Source of the DNA: Synaphobranchus kaupii
Taxonomy: Eukaryota > Chordata > Actinopteri > Anguilliformes > Synaphobranchidae
Length of the DNA: 64,000 nucleotides
Assembly (NCBI GenBank): GCA_029718625.1
Contig: CM056379.1
Location: 55,325,579 to 55,389,578, forward strand
Direction of reading: 5' to 3'
The translations under genes were made by a program, and so were the position numbers. The notes under the pieces are model-generated. The model was given only the letters and a program-made list of their open reading frames with translations. It was not told the DNA's origin and ran no database searches. Of the stretch, positions 23,291-35,681 are shown piece by piece. Each line of letters opens with the position of its first letter. Positions within the stretch are counted from its first letter, which is position 1.

Positions 23291-24369
23291 ATGCAAGAGG
23301 AAATAGATGAGGCATTGGTCGACATGATTGTGTTGGATTCCCAGCCATTTTCACTGGTTAATAAGCTCAACCTAACCTACACCATTCCCAATAGAAAGGC
23401 CCTAAAGCTAATGGTGGAGAAAAGATATGATGAGGCCAAAGAAAAGGCTATGGCTGAGGTGCAGGATGCAGAATATGTGAACCTGACAGCAGATATGTGG
23501 ACCTCCATAAATATGGACTCCTATCTTGGGGTAACCTGCCATTACATAACTAAGGAGACAAAACTGGCTACAGTTCTTCTTGGAGTAACCAGGTTTCCCC
23601 AGAGCCATACAGCTGTTAACATAAAGGAGGCCCATAATGTGCTGATGGAGAGCTGGGGCATCAGTATGGAGAAGATACATTGTCTCGTAACAGACTGTTA
23701 CGTAATGCTGCCAACATGCTGGCAAGCGCTCAGCTTCTGAGGGTGCGTTGCACATACCCTAAATCTGGTTGTGAAAAAGGCTTTGGACCAGACACCTGAG
23801 CTCCAAGACATTTGACTGAGGGCCAAGAGTGTTGTCACACTGTTTAGGACGAGCTGCAAAGCAAAGGAGTAGTTGTGTGTGGTTCAAGAAATGATGGGTA
23901 AGCCACAAAGAAGTGGAAACCAGGTGCAACAGCACTTATGACATGCTTCAACGTTTATATGATCAGCGTGAAGCTGTTGGTGCTGCCCTGGCCAACCTAA
24001 ACAGTGCATCCAAGCTCATCCCCATTGTCCGGATGATCCAGCACAAAGTGTCTGAGAAAACGAAACTAATGACACAGGAATCATCTAGGCAACTTGGTAA
24101 GCTATAGTGGCATTCACTTCAGGAGTATTAATGAACAATATAACATTATCATTGTCTCCTTATGAACTTTTATGGCTTTTAGGTATACATCTTCAACAAG
24201 AACTTTATGCCAGATGCAGTGGTATCGAGACTGTCAGGGTGTTGGCTATGGCGGCTCTTCTGGACCCGCGATTCAATGCCAGCCTTATGAAGGACGCAGA
24301 GAAAAACTTAACAGCAGAGTGTGCCTCTCTGATCCGCAGCTCCACAGACCGTCAACAAACAACTCAAGG
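23291..24369 (+). pseudogene. hAT transposase middle exons (RNase H-like core), degraded
   Basis: Frames in order: 23291-23740 (DSQPFSLVNKLNL, NLTADMWTSINMDSYLGVTC, CLVTDC), then AHTLNLVVKKALDQTPEL in another frame near 23750-23810, 23913-24101 (CNSTYDMLQRLYDQREAVGA) and 24183-24369 (AMAALLDPRFNASLM). The Asp of TADMW matches the first catalytic Asp of hAT enzymes. A donor GTAAGC after 24099 and an acceptor TTTTAG at 24180 suggest a small intron. Stops near 23738 and 23815 break the gene. Confidence 0.8.
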
Positions 24370-26159
24370 TAGGTAGCTTAAAGGGATAGTTGGAATTTTG
24401 GACATAATGTCTCAATTACGACTTACCCATGATGTAGTTGATTGATGGAAACCATTTTCAGCTAATTCCATGCTGTCCCTTCTTTTGGACATACACACGT
24501 TGCTAATGCTAGCGCAACTCTAAGGTAACCGGTAGAATCCACTACCAAACACACTTAAACACTCTACATTGCACCCAAAGCAAATAAAATACGACGACAG
24601 TCTATCTGGGTTATTTTGAGTGTTTATACCATAATCTTTGAAGTCAAACTATCGTTGAATCCTTTACTTTGTGATGACCTATATTTTCTGTGGAAGTACG
24701 GCGGCGGAGCGAACGTGGCCATTGCAAATTGTTGCTCTTCTTTGTTGTTGTAGTCGACCAGTGCCGGCAATACATTCGTAGGTAGCGTAAAGTATCGCTC
24801 CCCAGATAGACTGTCGTTGTATTTTATTTGCTTTGGGTGCACTGTGGAGTGTTTAAGTGCGTTTGGCAGTGGATGCTACCGGTTTATCGAAGAAATATGA
24901 CCCCAGTCCGGGCCAGATGGACTGGGGAGTTTCTCCCACACAGTTGAGTGTTTCTTCAAGAAAAACAACCATGATCTTCAGAGTCTGATGCAATCAGATT
25001 TATTGCATATGATTCAATAATGACATACAAAAAAAACCCCGGGCTGGTCTGCGCAGACCAACACATATTCAATCTCAGCAATCGTAAAAAGCCCCGCCCC
25101 TTTGTCAGAATTACCAGGGCCGTGTCCGAATCAGCACTCTTCCACACTGTTGAGTAGCCTTAGTGAGTAGATAGGGCGTGAAAGTCGTAGAGTACGCGAA
25201 GATTTTTCGAATTACAGTATACTTCAAACACCCGGATGACACACTTACTTCTGGGCTTTCGCTGAGTACATTCGGGAGCACACTTTCCAAAAGGTAAGCG
25301 ACCTTTTTTGTCCCAGAAATATGACGCGCAGCTTGGTCTCATAAAGTGGCACAGCTCCGTTGATGTTTTTCTAAAGACAAACATTAAACATGGGCATGGC
25401 TGCGCCAAATTGGAATATCAGCGGAGCTGGATCTGCTTTCAGATGTATGTGGTTTTTTACTGTTTATGTTCCATTGCTAAAAATGATCTTACACTGTTCA
25501 CCGAATAATCTTGTTTAGTAGCGATGCTAATGTAGGCTATATATAGCTAAGTTTATTGGGTATGTCCACTTGCATCCCATATGCAAAAGGTCTGTAAAAT
25601 CATATATGATAATATTTGAAAAGTGTTATAAAATTAAAAATGTTGATTAGTATTAGGCTATATTATGTATTTGTATGCAAACAATCTGTCAATGTATTTG
25701 TATAGGCAGTTCCCATGTTAGGGAACTCTTTAATTTTAGTCTGAAATGTATAGTTCTGTACCACATTTTCATGTTGTAAGGTTTCTACATGGAATATGTG
25801 TTTTTGATAGGATTGTCACAGACCTTCAGCATATGGGATGTAACATTGTGTTCTGGATAACTTCACAATAGCCTAACACGAGTAATGCAATGTGCCACAA
25901 CACACCCAGCTAGTATAGCTGGTTTAATAAGGATTACATTTTATGTGACTTTACAGCCTGTGTGGAGGCTATAGTGAAGTGCTACTAGCTACAATACATC
26001 AGTATATTACTTGATCTTAGCTACATCAGCTTGCTTTGACAGGACATGAACACAACAGGCTGAGAACACATGATATGATGTGCAGTGGTGCAGTACAGTG
26101 TGGGCAGGATATTGTGTTGCTACATGCTAACATGCTGTGTTATTAGATGGCTTTGTAAC

Positions 26160-26216
26160 ATTGTTGTTGTGTTGTTGTTGTTGTTGCTGCTGCTGCTGAT
26201 GCTGCTGCTGCTGCAG
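26160..26216. repeat. (TTG)n/(CTG)n trinucleotide repeat
   Basis: GTTGTTGTT run changing to CTGCTGCTG, immediately before a Harbinger exon; the final CTGCAG may serve as the splice acceptor. Confidence 0.85.
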
Positions 26217-26217
26217 G

Positions 26218-28012
26218 GACGGATGAAATAACAGAGACGCTGATCCTGTGGAGAGGCACAAACATGGGCCTCTTCACAGGAAAGCGAAATGCTGCAGTGA
26301 AGGGGTTTGAGTAAGTTAATACTTTGTCCAATTCAACCACCATCTGTACCATTGAAAGTGATAAGATAGTCTCCACACTACATTTGCAGTACATGTACAT
26401 CTACTATGTATGCCATTTGCTGTAGATTTGCAGTTCATAGCATGTTCGTGCTTGATGCTTCCTGGGATTATTGGCAAATTGTGAATATGTCTTCACAAGG
26501 TGTTCATGAAAGAGATGGGGTTGGAGGGGAAGGTCACCGTGGCCTTCGTAAAGAAGAAGTGGGAAAACCTCAAACAAAAATACAAGGCATGTCTGTACTA
26601 TCTCTACCTGTATCTATCTGTTAGGGATAACCTCATTCAAGGTTGTTATCCCAATGGCTTGTGATGAAACTGCTGTAGAAATGTTCTTCAGTGCACACAG
26701 CACAATAATCCTTCTCATGTGTTCTACAATGGATGTGACATATTACAAGACAATGGATGGATATGTATTTGCTAATCCCATGAGAGAGGGGGAACTGTTA
26801 AGCTTATGTGGAATACTTTAACAGCATTCCAAGCTCACTTTGTGCATGGAGCCCCCTAATCAGCTGTTTGATTAATGCTCAGATGATGTATTGGCATTAC
26901 ATTTACATGAATTGCTATACAATGACTAATGACCAAGTCATGTCAAATAGTGTATTAGCTAAGTACAGCTGAAGTGTGAAGCATTTACATGTACTCCAAT
27001 TAGACCAGAGCAGTAAGTCATATATCTGTCACAATGAAATTATGAACATTATCTAAGCATTGAGAATTTATTTGTAAAAACATCTGTTAGATTCCAGCCA
27101 ATATGTGTATTCTGAACCTCATGTTTAAACATCTGGAGGAGGGAAACGCCCATGGCCGTTTATTATTTGAAGACGTTTCTGTTGCTTTTGTATTACTGAG
27201 AGACTGTTTTCTTATTTAGAGTTGGGCTTAGTGTGGTGGCTCATGCTCTCAGAGGTTTAAAGTCAGTGGTGTTCTGTGATAAGCAGTTCTCTACTACTGG
27301 GTCGACTTCAGGGTTGTATCATCTCCCCACTACTCTACATCATACAGCTGTAGGAGTCAGCAGCCCAACAGGCACATCAGAAAATACACTGGTGCCTCTG
27401 TAGTCTTCAGTCTGCTGCATGATCTTGTACTACATTGAAATGAGCTCCACCTCCTGCTCCTTTTGTGGCTCCACCGCTGCCTCCACCTCCACCACCTGCA
27501 CCTGCACTGCCTCCATCTCCACCACCTGCACCTGCACTGCCTCCACCTCCACCACCTGCACCGCCTCCACCTCCACCGCTCCTGAGCCCCCATCCACCAG
27601 CCCAGCTCCCAAGAGGGCCAAAAAAGAGCCTGTATGGCTCCTGGCCATAAAGGAGCTGGAGAGGAGGGAGGAGGCCAGGGATGTTAGGGATGCAGAGTGG
27701 GAGAGGGCCTTAATGGAGAGAGAGGATAGGCGGGACAGAGAGGTGAGGGACAGAGAGGACAGGAGGGACAGGGAGATGAGGGAAATGAGGGAGAGGGAGG
27801 AGAGGAGGGACAGGGAGGTGAGCGAGAGAGAGGAGAGGAGGGACAGGGAGTTGAGGGAGAGGGACGATGCCCAGAACGCCCGGGAAGAGAGGCATGCAAG
27901 GGGGACAGCTGGGAGGGAGGAGCATTTTTTGGCTTTGATGGACTATGTAGTTAGTTTTTGCTTTTTCTTTTTATTTATTGATTTGTATTATTCATTTCTT
28001 CAAAAAAATTAA
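26218..28012 (+). pseudogene. Harbinger Myb/SANT-like protein, split gene
   Basis: Exon pieces: about 26216-26310 (ILWRGTNMGLFTGKRNAAV) ending at donor GTAAGT; about 26500-26587 (FMKEMGLEGKVTVAFVKKKW then ENLKQKYK), a trihelix/SANT-like DNA-binding block; and 27419-28012, a Ser/Thr/Pro-rich segment followed by KRAKKEPVWLLAIKELERRE and a long Arg/Glu/Asp-rich helix. In the family this protein recruits the transposase to element ends. The first exon and exact splice sites are unclear; the second piece would need a GC donor (GCATGT). Confidence 0.65.
27465..27590 (+). repeat. 36-bp coding minisatellite
   Basis: Tandem copies of CTCCACCACCTGCACCTGCA-type units within the Myb-like gene, followed at 27660-27880 by GA-rich repeats coding for alternating Arg/Glu/Asp. 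Confidence 0.85.
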
Positions 28013-28910
28013 CAAGCTGAATGCTGAGCCTAATTTCATTATTAAAATAAATAATTTCTGAAAACAAAGTTCCAATGTGACATAATTATTTCATCTGTTT
28101 GTTTGCCACTGTTTGTTTGCTACTGTTATTCATAAACTATTGCTTGCTCACCAAAATACTGCAGCAGTCCTAAGTCGTTTTTACTAAAACTGGAGACTGA
28201 ATATTTTCTATTATGAATACTCTTTGAAAGTATTGCCTGTCAAAATGACAAGAGCATAAGAGCATTGCTGACTATTATGTACTTGTGTGAACACCTATGT
28301 GGTTTATTACTTTATCCATGAAATAAACATTAAGGAAAAGTTAATCACATGTAGAACAGGGGCCTCCAAAGTTTTCCCTGAATGAATGTGGCTAAGAGCT
28401 CGTCATATCATTTACGTATTCCTTCACATAATGAGCAATACGTTTCTTATTTGCCCCTTTACTTGAAAGCAGACTGAGCTATGGCTTGGAGCCAGCTCAT
28501 GTACAATATAAAGCACTGCATCACAGTTTATAGATGTCACTGAAATGGCAGTGTGCTCACTATTTGGTTTGAATAAAGCATGCTGACAACAAGAATACAA
28601 TTATGGCAGCAAATTACTGTGTAGCATCAGTTTGACACCACAACACCACTTTGTACTCAAACCATTTAACCGCAATGTAAATGTAATGCAGGTACGATGG
28701 AATGTAACTACTGCATTTGTCACAGTAAACAAGGCACCATATGATATGTGGAATAATAACAACATGCTGTTGGATCATTAGCTTCCCTGTTGACACCAAC
28801 AGGTACTGACAGGAGGCGCGACGAGAACACTGATCCAGAGCCTCCCAAAATGTGAGGGGTGAATGGTGTGTGTGCTGAGGGGTGAATGGTGTGTGTGGTG
28901 TGGGGTGACA

Positions 28911-30495
28911 TCATTTTGTGTAATCGTGGTCCCCCAGTGCTGGGATACAGGCCACGGGTGCTGAGGCTGCAGCTGCCACCTGCGCCCTCAGTCCATCAGC
29001 AGATGTGCGGTTGCCAGGATCCTGCTCTTCATCAGAATGAGATTCAGAAGCATCGTCATCATCATCATCATCATCATCAGCAGCAGGGTCCAGCAGGTCA
29101 TTGGTCTTCATACACAGGTTGTGTAGCACAGCACAGCAGTCAATGACCTCGACGGCGAAGGGGATCTGGACCTCCAGAGCTTTCAGGAAGATCGAGCGCC
29201 ACCTCGTCTTCATGACCCCGAAGGCCCGCTCCACTACACCCCTGGCCTTTGACAGCTGTGCATTGTAACGTGCCTGCACAGCTCCTTGGACTGGCTCCCG
29301 GTAGGGGGTGATGAGGGTGATGGGGTCCTGGATACCCACCATCCCCGATCAGGAACCAGCCCTGTGGTGGGTACTGCCGATGGACGTACACATCCGACAG
29401 CCTCAGGACCCGTGCGTCGTGAACAGACCCAGGGTAGCCGGTGAACAAATTAAGAAATGTCCCCCTGTGGTCGCAGATGGCCTGCATCTGCACAGAGTAG
29501 AACAGCTTCCTGTTCAGGTAGTCCTGGCTCTCCGCTGCAGGGGGGACTACCCTGATGTGGCAGCCGTCAATGCTCCCAGCAGTGCGGCGGAATGCTGGGC
29601 TCCTTGCCAGGCGAGCAAAGCATGCACCCACCATCTCCAAGTCCTGGCCAGTAGGGAAACAGATCACCTGAGCCATGATCCCAGGGATTCCCTTACTGAC
29701 CCTGTGGACTATGTCGCAGATGGTTTGCCTGGGGATGGCAAATGCCTATGAGACGACCCGGTAGGATGTGGCACTGGCCAGCCAGTAGAGGAACACCAGC
29801 ACCTCCAAGGTCTTGCCCCAGCCTAGGGTGTTGTCCTCCTCCAGGGTCTGAATAAGGAGGTTGAGTGTCACCCTGACCAGACAGAAGTCCCTCTTAGTGT
29901 CCCCACCATCAAAATACATCCTCAGGAGAGGCATGTGGACGTTAAGATGGCAGTAGCCACCTCTGGGTCCTCTGGCATTCTAGGGGAATCAAGAAATAAT
30001 GTTTCAGTCTTAGCAGCACAGATGCTTATCATAGGTAATGTCTACAGCATACTAAACTATTTACCAGGCTATATGTTGTGCGTGTGTGTGTGTGTGTATA
30101 CCAATTAGCTATGAGAGGGAAATGGAGGGACACATAACACATCCAGGTGCTAGCTACATGACATGCCAAAGATGATGAACAGATTACAGCTTTCAAATCG
30201 TGGCTTATCCTTATACTGACAGGAAACTATAGTTTAAGCACCATCTTATCATGTTTTATGTCAAGTCACATCCCATCATATGCACAACTGATGGCATTTG
30301 GGTTAACGTTAGCTTGCATATAAAGGCAGAGTGGCTAAGGTGTTTTCTCTACTTTTGCTAACGTTATATAGCTACGTTTACTCAATGGCTACTGTACATT
30401 AAGTTAACGTTACATACCAGTGCGAACACAGCCAGAAGGAAACTCCTTCTGGCCCTCTCCCTGCGTCGGCGAATTATTAGCGTTGTCGCAAACAT
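28911..30495 (-). pseudogene. Harbinger DDE transposase (HARBI1-like), inactivated
   Basis: Exon 1 30495-30418 (MFATTLIIRRRRERARRSFL, donor CTG|GTATGT); exon 2 from 29979 (acceptor CCCTAG) on. Catalytic segments: GSIDGCHIRVVPPAAESQDY (Asp), FTGYPGSVHDARVLRLSD, WFLIGDGGYPG (Asp), ARGVVERAFGVMKTRW (Glu). Defects: TAG at 29746-29748 after SYRVVS and a frameshift near 29335 where GDGGYPG jumps frame to QDPITLITPYREPV. A run of about nine Asp codons near the C-terminus comes from a CAT repeat. Related to the vertebrate HARBI1 host gene family. Confidence 0.88.
29051..29080. repeat. (ATC)n trinucleotide repeat
   Basis: About nine ATC units; on the minus strand they encode the poly-Asp run of the Harbinger transposase. 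Confidence 0.9.
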
Positions 30496-30807
30496 TGTTG
30501 TCTCGTCAGTAGACAACGTTCTCCTCTCCACAAAAATTGGGTCAGCTGGGGTTATATTTAATTACATCAGCTAACTACTTCCGTATTGACATTCATAAAA
30601 CGTCTCATTATCGCCCCTGAGTGAACGGAGTTTAAACTACATGGGCGGGTCGTATTACGACACTTCCACAGTACGGTTTGGAAATAATATGTCAAATATT
30701 TTTCGCGTCCTGCTAAACAGTGCACATTAAACAGCACACTTCTGCCAGTGCACTCTTCGCAGGAGATAGGGCGCAGTAGATAGAGTGCTGATTCGGACAT
30801 GGCCCAG

Positions 30808-32691
30808 GCCTTTTATCCTGTCCTTATCTCTACCTATTTGGGGCGTAACCTCGTCTCCTCCCACTGTGCAAGTCCAACCCTCTGAAATCCTACACCTGGG
30901 GTCCCCATGCCCTTTTCTTTTTCATGGTACAAAAATTAAGCATTACATATGGCATTTATTTATACTGTAGTTTAATGAAATGCTATGATTTAATTATATA
31001 GGAAATGGCCTGGCCATGGTGTGACCATTCTAGTTCAATAAGTGATCATTACAATGATCTACTAGGTTAAAACAATAAAAGTACAATAAAGTAACAGAAA
31101 TGAATACACTCAGAAACCAAAAATGAACTAAATGCATATGACAGTAAGGCAGAGACTATTGACTGAAGTAAATTTCCCCTTACATTTTAAATGCAAAATA
31201 TGGAACACAATATTAGTAAGCATTAGCATTAGTTTGTGTGATACAAACAATGGCTGAGTTTCAGGTTATGGAACACACAAATCTCTCTGGAATGTGTAGT
31301 GTAACTGTACAATAGATCATTTTTACAGAATTCCATTACTAACAACACAGTTTTACAGTACAGCTCACCACATTTCCCCTTTAATCAATGTAATTTCAAT
31401 ACTTTTACGACAAATCTAGAAAGCACTGGTTACTTGACACAATTATCTCCTCTAAGTCGTACAAAACACTTGTTTTCTCCTTCACTACCAGAAAGCACTT
31501 AATGAGTTCCTTCGGGTTAGTTTAGGGAAGTGTTACTGCAGCATATGTGAACAGTAAAGTGAGATTAAAGAGACCAACTGTGGACCAGATCAAATTGCGG
31601 TTAATTTTCATCTACCAATTTTGAGAACCTTTGATATAATTTACTTGTTATGCAAACTTTTACCTGTTTATATCGATCTAACAGTGTTCACAAGATATGA
31701 TATAGTACTTGTGTTATGTTGTAGTTACTGTATTTACCTACAGCCTATGGTGGCAATCAGTGATCAGTTTGTGAAAAGAACATCAGGCAGTCGACTATTG
31801 TGAGGACACACTGAATAGCTCTGTTGCCCTCACAGATATAAATTAATACTTATTGCTCCCCTCAATCTGACAAACTCGAGACAAACTGTAAGTTTTATTT
31901 CCACAGACCACTGTGTACGTGTGAATGCGTTAAGAAATATAAGCCAACATTTTCTCTAATATAATCCTTGAATGTTCACATACACTCATTTTAAAACTTT
32001 TTCCTCTCCATCCTTGAACATATCAGACAAAAAAAAACCCAAGCTGGGCCTCCTGGCCTTCAAGAGGTCTGCAGCCAGAAGCATTAGACTTAAAGAAGTG
32101 CGTGTGTTCATTTTGCCTATGTGCGTGTCCATGTCCCTCTATTTTAAAGCAGAAAAATACCTATAAATGCATTTGAATAGTCTTTTGTACGAAACTGAGC
32201 GCATACTTGTGACTATATCTAATTTTGTCACCATCTAGATTAGAAAGCGCCCAAGCTAGGTAACTGAAGGCCTTTTGTAATATATATCTTGTTTTTGACA
32301 CTTCAGCTTGATAAGCTAGGCGGAACTTTCTGGAAGGCTGAGAGAGTCTTCCTCTCGCTCAGATCCTTCCAACAGCAATTAAAAGTGTGGCTGGGCCCCT
32401 GATTCCGGTGTGCGTATGTCTGCCCATGTGTCCTTGATGGTGAGAGGCCTATGTGTGAGTATATACTAGGTGTGTGTGCTGCTTCTGGTTTTGAGAGGAA
32501 CATTAGACTTGTTTTGTGAACTGGCCCAAACCTCCTTATACAGAATATCATCTTTATGTAAGCGTGTCATAAGCCAGTCAAGGCGATGCCCGGCACAGAA
32601 TATCATGCTTACATAAAATCAGAACAGGGCCTTTACTCTGGCCATACAGTGGTCTGTAGTGATACATATATATATTTATATATATCATATA
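30808..32691. other. DNA inside the foldback, no gene seen
   Basis: No conserved frame or recognised repeat. Together with 24888-25117 and 36254-36496 it may be a further, unidentified insertion into the foldback element. Confidence 0.4.
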
Positions 32692-33233
32692 CACTGCCCG
32701 GCCAAAAAAAAAGTCGCAGTTGCACCAGTCATGCATAGTGCCCACTGTACAAGCCTCTGGAGGCAGTGTTATGATCTGGGGTTGCTTCAATTGGTCAGGT
32801 CTAGGCTCAGCAACGTTATGCAGCAATAAAATGAAGTCAGCTGAGTACCTGAATGTACTGAATGACCAGGTTATCCCATCAATGGGCATATTCCAGGACG
32901 ACAATGCCAAGATTCATCGGGCTCAAATTGTGAAAGAGTGGTTCAGGGAGCATGAGGAATCATTTTCACACAGGAATTGGCCACCAGAGTCCTGACCTTA
33001 ACCCCATTGAAAGTCTTTGGGATGTGCTGGAGAAGACTTCACGGAGTGGTTCGACTCTCCTGTCGTCAATACAAGATCTCGGCCAAAAATGAATGCAAGT
33101 CTGGACGGAAATAAATGTTGTGACGTTGCATAAGGTTGTCGAAACAATGCCACGACGAATGCGCGCCATAATCAAAGCTAAAGGCGGTCCAACAAAATAT
33201 TACAGTGTGCGACTTTTTTTTGGCCGGGCAGTG
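32692..33233 (+). mobile_element. Tc1-like deletion derivative, C-terminal half, copy A
   Basis: Ends CACTGCCCGGCCAAAAAAAA and reverse complement, flanked by TA. The 542 bp body keeps only the C-terminal half of a transposase: [38 protein letters not shown] (second Asp), [16 protein letters not shown] (Glu, after a frame change). The same 544-bp derivative sits at 62440-62983. Confidence 0.88.
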
Positions 33234-34106
33234 TATATGGGCCATTCTACAAAAGTCATGCAAATTGCTGTCCCTCTCTCATAAAAGTAAGAAATTGACC
33301 AATAAAATCTTTCAATGCTATATAATTCATTAGATCATGTTATGTTTTAATATAATCCAAGATATAAATTGCAGTAATAATAGTTACATTTATCCAAAAT
33401 CAACACTTATACTCTTGGGAGTATAAATTCCTATTGGGAGATGACTGTCCCCTCTCAACCCTTAAACTGGTGCATTAAAAAATAATACCCAAAATATTTT
33501 TGCCAATTATTTGACTTGTCTCATAACAATAAAGCATGTGAAATTTTATCAAATATGAATTAAAATAATGCTATCTATTTTGTAATACATTTTATAATTC
33601 AAAAAACCTATCGAAAAAATGCTGTCCCCAATTTTTACGTCACAACCGAAATGTACACTGTTTGAGTCTGTGCAGTGAACCTGCTTGTAGCCACACACCC
33701 CTTTTTTAACTAGGAAATTAGACAGCCTTCATATGAATCAAGGTCACATGGTGAGTAGCTAGGTTTTAGTGTTTTGATATAATTGTCCTTCAAAGTATGA
33801 AAATTAGTCTGTGGTTTTAAGAGACGTCACACCCAAACACCCAAGTTGTCATATTAGAAAAAAAAACTTTATTTCATAACTGTAGATTTGATTAAAAGGA
33901 AGGTGCATCTGCACAGAGAAGTGGTTGCTAACCATGTGCTTGCTAAATCTTTTGTTTTGTGGCCGAAATGAGCCAAAATTGTCACAACCGAAACAGTCAC
34001 TGTCGAAACAAATGGTATTGTTTTGACAGGCCTGTTTCGGTTGGTGACACTTGTCCGTAAATTCTTATTAAAGACAATAAATAGTGAGACAATCAATGCG
34101 CATGTA

Positions 34107-35681
34107 CAAACCTCAATTCCAAAAAAGTTGGGACAGTGTATAAAATGTAAATAAAAACAGAAAGCAATGATTTGCGAGTCCTTTTTGTATTCAATTGAAA
34201 ACAGTACAAAGACAAGATATTTCATGTTTTAACTAATCAAATTTATTCTACATTTCATTCTTTATTCAGCTCATTCTACATTTGATGCCTGCAACACCTC
34301 CCAAAAAATTTGGTACTGGGGCATGTCTACCTTTGTGTTACATCACCTGTCCTTTTAACAACACTCAGTAATCTTTTGGGAACTACAACACTAATTGTTG
34401 TAGTTTTGAAAGCAGAATTGTTTCCCATTCTTGCTTAATATGAGACTTCAGCTGCTCACCAGTCCGGGGTCTCCATTGTCATATTTTGGGCTTCATATTG
34501 CGCCACACGTTTTCAATGGGAGACAGGTCTGGACTGCAGGCAGGCCAGTCTAGCACCCACACTCTCTGACGACGAAGCCATGCTGTTGTAACGCATGCAG
34601 AATGTGGCTTGGCATTGTCTTGCTGAAATAAGCAGGGATGTCCCTGAAAAAGCGATTGTTTAGATCGCAGCAAATGTTGCTCCAAAATGCATATGTACCC
34701 TTCAGTGTTAATGGTGCTTTCACAGATGTGCAAGTTACCCATGCCATGGGCACTAACACACCCCCATACCATGACAGACGCTGGCTTCTGAACCTTGTGT
34801 TGGTAACAATCGAGATGGTCCTTTTCCTCTTTGGCCGGGAGAACACGACGTCCATTATTTCCAAAAACAATTTGAAAGGTGGACTTGTCAGACCACAGCA
34901 CACGTTTCCACTTTGCGTCAGTCCATCTCAGATGAGCCCAGAGAAGTCGGCGGCGTTTCTGGATGTTGTTGATATATGGCTTACGCTTTGGGTAGTAGAG
35001 TCTTAACTTGCATTTGTAGATGCAGCGACAAATTGTGTTTACTGACAATGGTTTTGGTATTCCCGAGCCCATGTGGTTATATTCATTACAGAAGCATGCC
35101 GTTTTTCATGTAGTGCTGTCTGAAGGATCGAAGGTTACGGGCATTCAATATTGGTTTACGGCCTTGCCCATTTTCTCCAGATTCTCTGAAACCTTTTCTA
35201 ATATTATGGACTGTAGATGGTGAAATCCCTAAATACCTTGCAATCGTGTGTTGAGAAACGTTGTTCTTAAACTGTTGGACTATTCGCTCATGGAGTTTTT
35301 CACAAAGTGGCGAACCCATCCTTGCTCGTAAATGCCAGAGCCTTCGTGGATGCTCCTTTTATACCCAGTCATGATAGCATGACCTGTCACCTATTCACCT
35401 ATTTACGTGTGGAATGTTCCAAACAGGTGTTTTTTGAACATTACACAACCTTCCCAGTCTTTTTTATACCCCTGTCCCAATTTTTTTGGAACGTGTTGCA
35501 GGCATCAAATTCAGAATTAGCGTATATTTACAAAAGTCAATGAAGTTGCTAAGGTAAAACATTAAATATCTTTTAAATATCGTTTTCATTTAAATATATA
35601 GACAAGAGAATTTACAAATCATTGATTTCTGCTTTTATTTGCATTTTACGTACTGTCCCAACTTTGGAATTCAGGTTTCAG
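34107..35681 (-). mobile_element. Tc1-like transposon, degraded
   Basis: Ends CAAACCTCAATTCCAAAAAA and (reverse complement) CTGAAACCTGAATTCCAAAG, flanked by TA. Minus-strand transposase is in two frames: 35319-35086 (LHERIVQQFKNNVSQHTIAR, PSTVHNIRKGF) and 35072-34479 (WTDAKWKRVLWSDKSTFQIV, FQQDNAKPHSA, SPDLSPIENVW). A frameshift near 35080 and an early stop at 34479 disable it. WSDKS replaces the usual WSDES. Confidence 0.88.
34479..35319 (-). pseudogene. Tc1-like transposase, frameshifted
   Basis: N-terminal helix-turn-helix frame and DDE frame are separated by a shift near 35080. The three acidic catalytic positions (WSDKS, QQDNAKPH, SPIENVW) remain. The C-terminal tail continues out of frame towards 34320. 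Confidence 0.85.

Larger units (their letters stand above)
25118..30804. mobile_element. PIF/Harbinger transposon, 5.7 kb, two genes
   Basis: Terminal repeats GGCCGTGTCCGAATCAGCAC and (reverse complement) GGCCATGTCCGAATCAGCAC, flanked by CAG at 25115-25117 and 30805-30807. It carries the family's two genes in convergent order: a Myb/SANT-like protein on plus (26218-28012) and a DDE transposase on minus (28911-30495). The transposase has a premature stop and a frameshift, so this copy is not autonomous. Confidence 0.9.

Noticed and set aside
24888..25117. LTR-like boundary between the foldback and the Harbinger element
   Set aside because: I could not find a matching partner near 36254-36496 or a TG...CA pair, so no retroelement is claimed.
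29035..29110. Poly-Asp run as a separate acidic protein
   Set aside because: It is the CAT repeat at the C-terminal end of the Harbinger transposase frame.
29308..29751. 147-codon plus-strand frame
   Set aside because: Antisense shadow of the Harbinger transposase.
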